Positions 15,501 to 26,535 of a stretch of DNA of 64,000 bases are shown here, piece after piece; positions within the stretch are counted from its first letter, which is position 1; each line of letters begins with the position of its first letter. Under the pieces are notes generated by a model that saw only the letters and a program-made list of their open reading frames with translations, made no database searches and was not told the DNA's origin. The translations under genes were made by a program, and so were the position numbers. This DNA is from Glandiceps talaboti (Eukaryota > Hemichordata > Enteropneusta > Spengelidae). Location of the stretch: assembly GCF_964340395.1 (NCBI RefSeq), contig NC_135552.1, forward strand, positions 17,869,694 to 17,933,693. Reading direction: 5' to 3'.

Positions 15501-17173
15501 CAGACAAGTGTATGCTGATGTCAGGAAACCAAGTGTTGGTAAGCTTAAATTAGTATGTATGTGTACAGCAGTGATAGGATAGTGTATGTTGATGTTAGGA
15601 AACCGAGTGTTGGTATGCTTAAATTAGTATGTGAATATCAATGATACGACTGGATTCCTAATGAAAATTTCACCTTTCAGATTAAACATGGCCATTTGTG
15701 TGGATAATCTGTTAAGCTAGAAATTGTAATACTGTTTCAAATGGATGGCTTTTACAGTACAAAATACTATACTATATTTCTTGATATCCTAAATATTGTC
15801 ATATTGAGCACATGAAAGCTGGGCAAAAGTTTGACTATTTTCATTATATTGGTTACAGAATCAGGCAGTGACAGTGGTGAAGATAGTGGGGCTGGCAGAC
15901 ATAGACAGAGTTTTGGCAGAGGAACAGTCAGGTCAACAAATGATGAATCTTTGTATGAGTCAGTTCAAAGTGGATATCACGATGCTCCAGCTAGAGTGGC
16001 TGTACTTCCACTCCCAGCAAAACCACAACAACATGCCGATGATGACAATGGCGAGGTATGGTTATAAAAGTCCCAAGACATTTTTACACAAAGATATTCA
16101 TATTCAGAATAGCTTTGAGATGCAAACATATTGTACTGCTCTGAGATTTCAAACAGAGCTCTGAGATTTCAATTGTACTATAATGATATTTTAAATAGAG
16201 CTCACATTTTGCAAATATAGTTCTGAGATTTTGAATATAACTGGGATATTGCAAATAGAGCCGAGTGATAAACATTACTAATGATAACTGTAATATATAT
16301 CATTGCACTGAGATTTCAAACAGATTATACATATAACACTGAGACTATGTCAAAGCACTGAGACTTCAAACTCGGATACAATCTTGACAGTGGCTGTGAG
16401 AGTGTTTAAAAATAAAATCGTGATCATTTCGTCGACTGTTTACAGGGCAATCATGAAGAAAAGAAAGACAGAAGGAAAAAGTTAACAAAAGAAGAAAAGG
16501 AGGCAGAAAAACAAAAGAGGAAGGAAGAAGAAAGACTGAAGAAAGAAGAGAAGAAAAAACAGAAAGAGGAGGTAATAATTAGATGTTATTCCCCAAGATT
16601 ATTCTTCATTCAGCCAAGAAAAATATGAGTGACCTAAGGGTCCTTTGACACTACGAGTCGCTAGATGAGTAGTGAGAACCTTTAGGTCACGAGTATTTTC
16701 CGGCTGAATGAAGAAAATTATTGGAAAATAACAAATTATACCTATGACAGTAATATCAACGAAAATCAGGGGAAAGTGATGGCAATTTTGAACGTTTTGA
16801 CTCACATTTCGAACACAGCAGAACCAGTGACGTAGACACACATTGTTGTGACATGGAACGACCAGAGTATATATATTCCATATTTTTTTTATACAACTTG
16901 GATTGAGCTTGGTATAATTTGTAAGATTTTAAAGTATTTTATGCCTCAACCTATAGTTGCTCTGATGATGATGTTGGGGTGATTTATTTTATCAAAACAT
17001 CAGGGTTTTTCTATGGTTTACACTGCTAGCAACAAAAGGAAGAAGTCTGGTAAAACTTGCATTGATTTCCATACCTTATATACCATCATTTTGATTTGCT
17101 ACCACTGCAAAACACATGGTGGATTTTGCCTACTTATTGCCCCATACAAAAATACTGGTACATACTAAATCTA

Positions 17174-17257
<84 letters not shown>

Positions 17258-20200
17258 ATTTGTATTTTTATGTTTTTGTGCAATTTTTCTAACATCTCAT
17301 CTCTTTGATGGACAGGAAAAGAAGAGGAGAGAAGAAAGAAAGAAAAAACCAAGCAGTGGGAAAGGTGGAGTGTCAGTGTCTTACAATTACTTTGGTTGTC
17401 CTTTGGAGGAAATTGTCACGGAAGAAGAGAGGGTTCCACTGTTTTTAGTCAAGTGTATAGAGTACTTAGAGGCCAAAGGTAGGTGTCTGTGTTAGTGTGA
17501 AATAGCTATGCAGCATATCAGAGGGTGTAGGGTGTCTATATTACATCACCATATACACGTTATCTGGGGTGTCTCTGTTTGTGTGAAATAACTATGCAGC
17601 ATATCAGAGGGTGTAGGGTGTCTGTATTACATGCCACCATATACACGTTATCTGGGGTGTCTCTGTTTGTGTGAAATAGCTATGCAGCATATCAGAGGGT
17701 GTAGGGTGTCTGTATTACATCACCATATGCACATGCTATCTTGGGTGTAGTATGAAGTGGCTATGCAGCATATCAGAGGGCATAGGGTGTCTATATTACA
17801 TCACCATATACACGTTATCTGGGGTGTCTCTGTTTGTGTGAAATAACTATGCAGCATATCAGAGGGTGTAGGGTGTCTGTATTACATGCCACCATATACA
17901 CGTTATCTGGGGTGTCTCTGTTTGTGTGAAATAGCTATGCAGCATATCAGAGGGTGTAGGGTGTCTGTATTACATCACCATATGCACATGCTATCTTGGG
18001 TGTAGTATGAAGTGGCTATGCAGCATATCAGAGGGCATAGGGTGTCTGTATTACATGCCACCATATACACGTTATCTGGGGTGTCTCTGTTTGTGTGAAA
18101 TAACTATGCAGCATATCAGAGGGTGTAGGGTGTCTATATTACATGCCACCATATACACGTTATCTGGGGTGTCTCTGTTTGTGTGAAATAGCTATGCAGC
18201 ATATCAGAGGGTGTAGGGTGTCTATATTACATCACCATATGCACATGCTATCTTGGGTGTCTCTGTTAGTATGAAGTGGCTATGCAGCATATCAGAGGGC
18301 ATAGGGTGTCTGTATTACATGCCACCATATACACGTTATCTGGGGTGTCTCTGTTTGTGTGAAATAACTATGCAGCATATCAGAGGGTGTAGGGTGTCTA
18401 TATTTATACATGCCACCATATACACGTTATCTTGTGTGTCTCTGTTACTGTTAGTGTGAAGTGGCTATGCAACATATCAGACGGCATAGGGTGTCTGTAT
18501 GCCACCATATACATGTTATCTTGGGTGTCTCTGTTAGTGTGAAATAACTATGCAGCATATCAGATGGCATAGGGAGTCTATATTACATGCCACCATATAT
18601 GCATATGCGATCTTATGTGTCTCTGTTACTGTTCATGTGCAATGTCTATGCAGCATATCAGAGGATGTGGGTGTCTGTATTACATCCCACCATATGCACA
18701 TCATTGCAGTGCAATAAATGGAAGATTAAAATTAAGTTTACATTTCATGTTTGATGTATCTTGCAGGTCTTAGAACTGAAGGTCTTTACCGTGTGCCTGG
18801 TAAGAATGTAGACAGTGATCTAATTCTTCAAAGATTTGATGAAGGTATGTACAATGTAAACTAGAATGATCAGAGAATGTATGTCACCAGTATGTATCAT
18901 GTTAGATTCCCATATGTGTGAGTCACCTGTATACATCATGTGAGATTCCTATGTCACCAGTATGTATCATATGAGATTCCTATGTCACCAGTATGTATCA
19001 TGTGAGATTCCCATATGTCACCAGTATGTATCATGTGAGATTCCCATATGTCACCAGTATGTATCATATGAGATTCCCATATGTCACCAGTATGTATCAT
19101 GTGAGATTTCCATATGTCACCAGTATGTATCATGTGAGATTCCCATATGTCACCAGTATGTATCATTTGAGATTTCCATATGTCACCAGTATGTATCATG
19201 TGAGATTCCCATATGTCACCAGTATGTATCATGTGAGATTTCCATATGTCACCAGTATGTATCATGTGAGATTTCCATGTCACCAGTATGTATCATGTGA
19301 GATTCCCATATGTCACCAGTATGTATCATGTGAGATTCCCATATGTCACCAGTATGTATCATATGAGATTCCCATATGTCACCAGTATGTATCATGTGAG
19401 ATTTCCATGTCACCAGTATGTATCATGTGAGATTCCCATATGTCACCAGTATGTATCATGTGAGATTCCCATATGTCACCAGTATGTATCATGTGAGATT
19501 CCCATATGTCACCAGTATGTATCATGTGAGATTCCCATATGTCACCAGTATGTATCATGTGAGATTCCCATATGTCACCAGTATGTATCATGTGAGATTC
19601 CCATATGTCCCCAGTATGTATCATATGAGATTTCCATATGTCACCAGTATGTATCATGTGAGATTCCCATATGTCACCAGTATGTATCATGTGAGATTCC
19701 CATATGTCACCAGTATGTATCATGTGAGATTCCCATATGTCACCAGTATGTATCATGTGAGATTCCCATACTAGTATGTCCCCAGTATGTATCATGTGAG
19801 ATTTCCATATGTCACCAGTATGTATCATATGAGATTCCCATATGTCACCAGTATGTATCATATGAGATTCCCATATGTCACCAGTATGTATCATATGAGA
19901 TTCCCATATGTCCCCAGTATGTATCATGTGAGATTTCCATATGTCACCAGTATGTATCATGTGAGATTCCCATATGTCACCAGTATGTATCATGTGAGAT
20001 TTCCATATGTCACCAGTATGTATCATGTGAGATTCCCATATGTCACCAGTATGTATCATGTGAGATTTCCATATGTCACCAGTATGTATCATGTAAGATT
20101 CCCATATGTCACCAGTATGTATCATGTAAGATTCCCATATGTCCCCAGTATGTATCATGTGAGATTCCCATATGTCCCCAGTATGTATCATGTGAGATTC

Positions 20201-22327
20201 CCATATGTCCCCTGTATGTATCATATGACGTTTCCATATGTCACCAGTATGTATCATGTGAGATTTCCATATGTCACCAGTATGTATCATGTGAGATTTC
20301 CATGTCACCAGTATGTATCATGTGAGATTCCCATGTCACAGTATGTATCATATGAGATTCCCATATGTCACCAGTATGTATCATGTGAGATTCCCATATG
20401 TCACCAGTATGTATCATATGAGATTCCCACATGTCACCAGTATGTATCATATGAGATTCCCATATGTCACCAGTATGTATCATGTGAGATTCCCATATGT
20501 GAGTCACCAGTATGTATCATGTGAGACTCCCACATGTCACCTGTTTGTATCATGTGAGACTCCCACATGTCACCTGTTTGTATCATGTGTGATTCTAGTT
20601 AAACTAAAGATATACTTGGAGAGTTTGACACCCAGACTGGATTAACTTTATATAACTGCTTCATATTGTCTTTATTTCAGACCCTAATGTAGATTTTAAT
20701 GAAATCAATGTGGGTATCAATGCGGTAGCCACTGCACTCAAGTATTTCTTTAATGAATTACCAGATCCAATACTTCCTGTTCATCTCCAATCAGAGTTTT
20801 TAGAAGCAGTTGGTAAGTAGGAACATGTTCTCCCCGAACTAAGTATACTTAACAAAGGGGTGCCAAGCTGCTTTCTAAGTTCTGAGTGCCCACTTGATGA
20901 AATCAAATCATAATCCAGACCCCTTAACTTATGCAAAAATAATACAGTGATAGCCATAAGAACAAATAATCTCCCTCCATGGTTTTTAACTGACAAGTAC
21001 TGAAAGTGTTACTGATACTGCCATTTCAAGTTACCATTCAGTGGCTCTGTTTGATACAACCACACAAAGACCAATAGGAAACTGTACATTCTATACTTTA
21101 AGATAGCAAGATTGAATGAATATATTTTCTTTCGACATTTTGCCTAAATGAAATGGACTAGCGTGCCACCAGACTGACATCAAATGCAGACATCGAAACA
21201 TTTGCACTCACTTGATCAACTCGTAGTTTTAGCTCTATTCATACTCTGACTATAGTCCAGCTGCTAGACCCTGGGGCATTCTGCTGTCTTTTAAAAACTA
21301 CCAGCAGTGACATAATACCAAAGGTGGTGTTGAGGGCTTGTCTGAGACACCAGTGGTACTGTCATCCTTGGCCTTATGTTTGGCAATCTTCTGAGCACAG
21401 ATCCAACGTCATGTGATAAGACTAATTCTGACTTAATCACTGTGGTATTTGTAGTTACAAAAGTTTTATACTTTCTTTGGGTTTCAGGTTTACCACAGGA
21501 TGAAGAAAAACTAGAAGCACTGAAATATTTACTCACCAAATTACCATATGCCAATTACGATGTGCTTGCATTCCTGATGTTACATTTATTCAAGTAAGTA
21601 CCTCTTACAGTAAACTTGTGATTTTGAACTTAGTTTACAGTTTGCACAGCTTTCCATAGCTTCTCTAGTGCTAGCCAGTCAGCCCTTTATCAAAGTTTTC
21701 CATATCCTCTCTAGTGCTAGCCAGTCAGCCCTTTATCAAAGTTTTCCATATCCTCTCTAGTGCTAACCAGCCAGCCCCTCACCAAAGTTTTCCATATCCT
21801 CTCTAGTGCTAACCAGCCAGCCCCTCACCAAAGTTTTCCATATCCTCTCTAGTGCTAACCAGCCAGCCCCTCACCAAAGTTTTCCATCTCCTCTCTAGTG
21901 CTAACCAGCCAGCCCCTCACCAAAGTTTTCCATATCCTCTCTAGTGCTAACCAGCCAGCCCCTCACCAAAGTTTTCCATATCCTCTCTAGTGCTAACCAG
22001 CCAGCCCCTCACCAAAGTTTTCCATCTCCTCTCTAGTGCTAACCAGCCAACCAGTGAAAGGGAGAGGGAGAATAATCATCTCATTAACTTATTTTCATGA
22101 TCTGATTACTTTACAGGATTACAGAGTATAGTGACGTAAATCTGATGACATGTGAGAATCTGTCGGTGTGTTGGTGGCCCACTCTACTACATCCTGACTT
22201 CAATTCCTTTGAGGCGTTGGCACAAAACATGAAAATGAGAGACATCGTTGAACTTTTCATTATGTATGCTAAGTACTTTTTCCATCCAGAAGAAGCACAG
22301 GAAGTGGCAGAAGAAGGAGTTAAATAA
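570..22327 (+). CDS. ARHGAP35: p190 RhoGAP (ARHGAP35/ARHGAP5-like), 5'-truncated, 18 exons resolved
   Basis: GTPase-activating protein for Rho, acting at the membrane and cytoskeleton downstream of Src-family kinases and adhesion. Exons by GT-AG sites and phase: 570-827, 1033-1202, 1989-2163, 2418-2476, 3992-4081, 6504-6617, 7502-7561, 10928-11065, 12423-12622, 13811-14020, 15298-15538, 15859-16055, 16446-16571, 17316-17478, 18767-18844, 20681-20812, 21488-21593, 22117-22327 (TAA stop). Exons 1-2 match the second pseudoGTPase (pG2) region, including a CMMCDDP block and YSTKRKASFSML. Exons 4-12 encode a Tyr/Pro-rich linker. Exon 13 and the start of exon 14 are Lys/Glu-rich and probably helical. 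Exons 14-18 are the RhoGAP domain, with the arginine finger in TEGLYRVPG, then FFNELPDP and ENLSVCWWPTL. The N-terminal GTPase-like, FF and pG1 parts are upstream of the window. Invertebrates may have one p190, so the choice between ARHGAP35 and ARHGAP5 is nominal. Exon 5 (3992-4081) is the least certain, and small exons may be missed in the large introns. Confidence 0.9.
1236..1575 (+). mobile_element. ~340-bp dispersed element, copy 1 (p190 intron)
   Basis: It lies in the intron after p190 exon 2, about 35 bp past the donor. The whole segment reappears as an inverted copy at 16578-16905 in another intron of the same gene. Shared blocks include the GACGTAGACACA-type region, the AAAACGTTCAAAATTGC region and the terminal GAATAGCATCTAATT. 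A partial third copy is seen near 29920-29990. No coding capacity is apparent; a non-autonomous transposon is likely. Confidence 0.6.
2478..2765. repeat. short tandem array, unit ~75-80 bp
   Basis: About four diverged copies of a unit containing GATACAGTGTAGCAGTTTT and a TTTATATGATGCATGTGTAG block. The array begins at the donor of p190 exon 4, and the second unit repeats the GTAAGATACA of the donor. Confidence 0.7.
5395..6200. repeat. 37-bp tandem array in p190 intron
   Basis: About 20 copies of a 37-bp unit with the core ATGTCATTGTTTTCAAATAT and the variable step GCATCGAA/GCATCAAA. Units are more diverged at the 5' edge (5395-5580) and nearly identical inside. The array makes overlapping open frames in all three forward frames, which are repeat artefacts. 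Confidence 0.92.
8474..8521. repeat. (GTT)n microsatellite
   Basis: Imperfect run of GTT triplets, with one GCT interruption, in a p190 intron. Confidence 0.9.
8800..9655. repeat. 85-bp tandem array (~10 copies)
   Basis: A unit containing GATAGACCCTGTCTGGACAG and TTGGGTAGATATTTTAGTAG recurs at exactly 85-bp spacing (for example at 8810, 8895 and 8980). Units differ by only a few substitutions, which suggests recent expansion. It lies in the p190 intron between exons 7 and 8. Confidence 0.93.
10240..10800. repeat. degenerate ~50-bp tandem array
   Basis: Repeated GGAGGAAACAAACAACAAAT and TTTGACAGACAAGT blocks, decaying toward the 3' side. The array ends about 130 bp before p190 exon 8. Confidence 0.8.
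12640..13215. repeat. degenerate short-unit array (ACAGGTCTCTACCTTAT)
   Basis: More than 20 imperfect copies of a 20-30 bp unit with core GGACAGGTCTCTACC and variable spacing, starting about 45 bp past the donor of p190 exon 9. Many copies contain a CAGGT string that mimics both an acceptor AG and a donor GT. Confidence 0.75.
14246..15244. mobile_element. ~1-kb interspersed element with three internal ~240-bp units
   Basis: In the intron between p190 exons 10 and 11. It opens with a short hairpin (CCCTCCCTGAAGGGAG). It then holds three diverged units, each with 'AACTCAAAA', 'CCATTCAAG(C/T)GTCTA', 'TGACC...GGTCAATTATCAAA' and 'CAATTTCTTT.AAAATCATGTC'. No long open frame. It looks like a non-autonomous repeat, but no terminal repeats or target duplication could be fixed. 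Confidence 0.5.
15581..15632 (+). repeat. copy of p190 exon 11 tail plus donor, placed in the intron
   Basis: Near-copy of 15507-15558, which is the last ~32 nt of exon 11 and the first ~20 nt of the intron. The copy keeps GTGTATG.TGATGT.AGGAAACC.AGTGTTG followed by a GT donor (GTATGC in place of GTAAGC). The offset is 74 bp. It could act as a competing 5' splice site. Confidence 0.85.
16578..16905 (-). mobile_element. ~340-bp dispersed element, copy 2, inverted, abutting a splice donor
   Basis: Reverse-complement copy of 1236-1575. Its edge begins only about 6 nt past the donor of p190 exon 13 (GT at 16572). An inner inverted repeat (GTGACCTAAGG / CCTTTAGGTCAC region, 16628-16690) could form a stem. 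Confidence 0.65.
17176..17258. repeat. (GT)n microsatellite
   Basis: About 40 uninterrupted GT dinucleotides ending about 60 bp upstream of p190 exon 14. Long (TG)n tracts near acceptors can influence splicing; here this is only inference. Confidence 0.97.
17479..18705. repeat. higher-order tandem array, unit ~85-105 bp
   Basis: Begins at the donor of p190 exon 14 and fills most of the intron before exon 15. The unit contains GAAATA(A/G)CTATGCAGCATAT, CAGAGGGTGTAGGGTGTCT and CACCATATACACGTTATCT. Variant units alternate, forming a longer period, and the 3' units are more diverged. Confidence 0.88.
18870..20590. repeat. 33-bp minisatellite (~50 copies) between RhoGAP exons
   Basis: Unit with core CAGTATGTATCATGTGAGAT and CCCATATGTCAC, 33 bp, with occasional 5- to 6-bp deletions and single-base variants. 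Because 33 is a multiple of three and the unit lacks stops in several frames, both strands show open frames up to 345 codons. They lie inside an intron flanked by exons 15 and 16 of the RhoGAP domain and are not genes. Confidence 0.95.
21026..21200 (+). mobile_element. dispersed element, single arm, in p190 intron
   Basis: Related to 31559-31725 and, inverted, to 31738-31880: CAAGTTACCATTCA, ATACAACCACA, AAGATAGCAAGATTG and a GACATTTTGCCTAAATGAAA block. The p190 copy seems to be one arm of the palindromic element at 31.56-31.88 kb. Confidence 0.6.
21655..22050. repeat. 46-bp tandem array (~8.5 copies)
   Basis: Unit with TCTCTAGTGCTAACCAGCCA and CCCTCACCAAAGTTTTCC. It lies in the last intron of p190 and ends about 65 bp before the final exon. 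Nearly identical copies alternate CATATCC and CATCTCC. Confidence 0.93.
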
Positions 22328-24215
22328 ACAGAATTTATAGTTTGATGAGATACTTGCCGCATTCGCACATGGTAACAGAACAATAGTATACAAAGTGGGA
22401 TGTTATCCTGAACACAATCCATAGACAGTCTATGTTATCAGAACCAGTACTTGGAGTGTATAATGAAATAATGCAGATAGTTTAGGTAGATTACGCTAAG
22501 AGTGAGGTTTTTATGTCGTCATGTTGTCTATTCATGTAATGTACATGATAAAGAAGACTTTATGATAATGTACAGTATGTTTTACATAATGACATACTTT
22601 GTTAATTATGATGACAAATATTTTACATAAACAAGATATTATGTTTCACATATTTTGAACTAATTATGTTGTCTGTGTTGCAAGGCATGTTTAACATAAT
22701 AATGTTTAACATGTCAGATTTTGATGTAACGATATAAGTACATTGTATAGTAAGTGCGCTTACTCATGGCAGCATCAATTGTGAATTTTCTATTCCATGC
22801 AGAGTATCACATGACGAGTAGAATGGTTTTAAATAGCATGAATTATAGCTGTAAGTCACTGGATCTCAGCATGTCAACACAAAGTTTGCTGTTCTTTCAT
22901 AAATTGAAACACACTCCTGGGTTATGCAGAACACGATGAAATGTCTAATTAAGGGGCGTTTGAATGTGAGAGAACAGTATCAGCCATGTGGAAGTATTCA
23001 CAATGTGTTTGAACTACTGTGAAGAAGCGTTCCACTTGACCAATGCTTGAAATCAAATCACATTTGTCAATTTCTACAGGCTTTGAGAATATCCATTTCT
23101 TGAATTTATGAACTGGAACCAGAAGTTATTAAAGTTTACAGACAGTATCATCATTGTATTGAGATAAGTAGTTGACATTAAGGATCACTAGTTCTAGACT
23201 AATTAGCACGCTCTGGCCTATGTAGAAATATATCACTCACTTTGACCATTTCAAAATCGTACATATTTTGAACATTTAGAAATATCACACATTGAGTCTC
23301 AAAGATACATCACAAATACACTTTAGAATCATTGCTTTTATGTTTGAGATATGTTACATAGTTCAGTCGTTTTGAAAAATTACATATTCGGCCATTTAGA
23401 AATATCACATTTTGCCTGTTTCAAAAATATTAAATGTTGGACCATTCTGAAGTAACACATATTTGAGTATCTACTAAAAGACACATATTGGACCCTTTAG
23501 AACTCACGTAGTTAACGATTTTTCTAAGTGATTTTAATGCCTATAAACCAAGAATGATAAGCTCTGAGAGCACTTAAATTGTTGGTTATTTACATGATAA
23601 CAAATATAGCTTGATTATCCATGTATGTAGTTATATTTCTCACTTGTACAAAAAGAGATGAAGAGAGTTGCATATACTTGATAAAAGTCGTGACGATTCT
23701 CTCTATTTTTTGAAGACTTGCAGTAAAAAAAAAAAAGAATCATGACTAATATGTATCATAAATTAACACACTTATTATTGTAGATATAGAAAGTTTGAAA
23801 AGAAAGGAAATGTTCTTGGCTCATACCGATACTGAAAAAGGACAATTTTGTATAAAAGTAGTTTTCGTAGATGATACCCAGTTTTTGATATGAGAGACAC
23901 ATGATTTGTTTGATATGATGTTAAGATTGGTAAATCCTATGTTAAGGGTACAGGTTTGATGCTGTTTAGTTATAGAGCAGATATGCTCATTTTACTGTTA
24001 CAAACTACTCAGCTGTCGATAGAGAGTTTGTTACTAAATGTAGTCTCTTTTAATTCATAAACTTACCAATTTTCAAATTGCCATCCCTCAGAATAATTGT
24101 ACGTTTCATTCTGATTGGCTCGTACTGATGATTTACGTATCACACTATTGGACAAAGCAGTTTTACTACATGTAGTCACGTTCTTCAACATGGTAATGAT
24201 TTGTTGAGGATTCAC
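22328..24215. other. p190 3' UTR and intergenic DNA
   Basis: No gene recognised. The TAA stop of p190 overlaps an AATAAA string, which is too close to the stop to be a convincing poly(A) signal, and no clear 3' end could be assigned. Around 23230-23470 there are weak, diverged repeats of a CATTTAGAAATATCACA-like block. Confidence 0.5.
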
Positions 24216-24415
24216 TATTGGCCAATAATATTGTACCTGTTTTGACAGATTTGTCATTAGCCAATAACATTACATCTTTTACAGGTTTGCTATTAGCCAA
24301 TAACTTTCTACCTTTCATAGATTTGTTGTTAGCCAATAGCATTCTGCCTTTCACAGATCTGCTGTTGGCCAATACAATTCTACCCTTTTATAGATTTGCT
24401 GTTAGCCAATAGCAT
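24216..24415. repeat. 36-bp tandem array carrying six CCAAT boxes
   Basis: CCAAT occurs at 24222, 24261, 24297, 24333, 24369 and 24406, so mostly at a 36-bp step, each as (T/G)(A/G)GCCAATA. Units share the A(C/T)AGATTTG(C/T)(T/C) region. Whether the boxes bind NF-Y is not shown by sequence alone. Confidence 0.85.
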
Positions 24416-24984
24416 TCTACCTTTTCACAGATTTGCTAATAACGTGTTCATGTACATAAAGGTAACCATGTCATGTTTGGTTAAGTCATTATATTATGTG
24501 AATTCAATGACCAAACTGATATGTGTGTATTAAAGTTTACAACTCATATTTCACTACCATACCCTCCATGATTATGGTAGTGGACCTGCACAGTACAGTA
24601 GCTCAATAGTAAGTCACACATTTATCTTTTATCATCCTCAGAAATTTGTACTATATGATCACATATGAAATATCCAAGACATTACAAATATACAGCCTCC
24701 GTAAATATCTGTTTTTTTACTGGAATTTTGTAGAAATAAGACAAATCAGTTTGTAACCAGTTTGTAAAGTTCATGCTAAACTAGAATAATTTCATTTCAT
24801 TTCATGATATAAACTAGCCAAGATATATGATTGATTTGTTGATGTCCAGCAAAAGCAGTCAATTTAAGTTTTGTAGCTTTTGCAACCTCAGATATGTTAT
24901 GCCAGTATCCTGACCAATACTATTATGTGTACTGGCAACCTTATCCATTTCTTAAGATGATTACTAATCTGATAATGTGTTGAC

Positions 24985-25225
24985 AACACAGCTTTGTTTG
25001 ATGGTGTCCTGTCCAACACAGCTTTGTTTGATGGTGTCCTGTCCAACACAGCTTTGCTAGATTGTTTCCTTTCCAACACAGCTTTGTTTGATGGTGTCCT
25101 GTCCAGCACAGCTTTGTTTGAATGGTGTCCTGTCCAACACAGTTTTGTTTGATGGTGTCCTGTTCACCACAGCTTTGTTTGATTGTGTCCTGTCCAACAC
25201 AGCTTTGTTAGATGTCCTTTCCAAT
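24985..25225. repeat. 30-bp tandem array (~8 copies)
   Basis: Unit of CACAGCTTTGTTTGATGGTG plus TCCTGTCCAA; copies differ by single bases. Intergenic, downstream of p190. Open frames on both strands are by-products of the 30-bp period. Confidence 0.93.
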
Positions 25226-25636
25226 GCCTGTTTGATGTCCAAATCAAAGCAACCAGGTTTGTTTACATGGAGCTCGTTGTCACTCCATCTAAATATATAA
25301 AGAGTTTTTCAGCAACAATTCTATTGTACCACTATTACTAGATATCTTACTACTATACTCAGACATTCAGCTGTACTCAAGATTAATCTAGCAGTGGTGA
25401 ACAGACCTCTGAACCTAGTATAAAAACAGTTTTAGTGTTACCTTTTATAATTAGTTCATTACCTTACAGAGGGATCAAAACAGTAGAAATATATCACATT
25501 TAAAACTAATCATATGAAGAGATTGCCACTGAACGCAGAAGTTATAGCATTAGATTGACTACCCTGAGACTGTAGTTAGGTTATTCAAGGTGTAAGGAGT
25601 AACCAGTACCAGTATGTACAGCAGTCTCATCTTGAT

Positions 25637-25672
25637 GATGACGATGATGATGATGATGATAATAATGATGAC

Positions 25673-25703
<31 letters not shown>

Positions 25704-25720
25704 GTAATGGTGATGGTGAA
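25637..25720. repeat. (GAT)n microsatellite
   Basis: Imperfect GATGAT/GACGAT run in intergenic DNA. Confidence 0.9.
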
Positions 25721-26209
25721 GAGCTAGAAGTCCTCCTAAAACTTTAGTTTTCAGTTTTGTTGAACTGATGTGCAGTCTAGTTTCATATATATATCATTTG
25801 GTGTTTTACAAGTCACCGTGTAACGTGTGTGATGTCAATTTGTTACTGAGTATAAGAACAGCTGGCTGTTTGCTTTATGTCAATTTAGATATGGTGCTGC
25901 ATCATTTCTATCCATTATGTATTCAAATTCAATACTTTATACTACTCTCGTCAACATCTATTCTTCATCACATTTTGTCCGAATTTTTTACCCAAGACAT
26001 TAGCAGTATTGCAGTTACTTCATTCCAAGACAATGATCACTTTATATAGGTGTGTATACTTATAGTAACAATGGAATTATTGTATATTAACTATTCCAGA
26101 CAACATAGTCTTTTGTGGTAATGCTTTGGTCAAAGTAATCACTTTTTTATAGGAAAAGTAAACCTGTAGAATTGTCCTCGTTTTGAACATCATGTGGATG
26201 TATGTTGCA

Positions 26210-26535
26210 TTGGTATGATGATAGCCAACATACCATGTACATGTAACATGCTGTCATTTATGCTATGTGTACATGGTATGTTGAACATCAAGTATGTTAC
26301 GTGTACTTGGTATGTTGAACATCACATATGTTCTATATACATGATATGTTGAACATCAAGTATATTACGTGTACTTGGTATGTTGAACATCATGTTTGTT
26401 CTATATACATGGTATGTTGAATATCACATGTTCTGTATACATGGTATGTTGAACATAACATGTTCTATGTACATGGTATGTTGAAAATCACATTCTGTAT
26501 ACATGGTATGTTGAACATCACATATAGTACATGTT
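26210..26535. repeat. degenerate ~30-60 bp array (TACATGGTATGTTGAACATCA)
   Basis: Eight or so imperfect copies of a block containing GGTATGTTGAACATCA, alternating with TGTTCTATATACAT and TGTTACGTGTACTT spacers. Intergenic. Confidence 0.8.

Noticed and set aside
19288-20325. 345-codon open frame (+) and 309-codon frame (-) of a repeated 11-residue unit
   Set aside because: Product of a 33-bp intronic minisatellite that is open in several frames on both strands; it lies between two RhoGAP exons.
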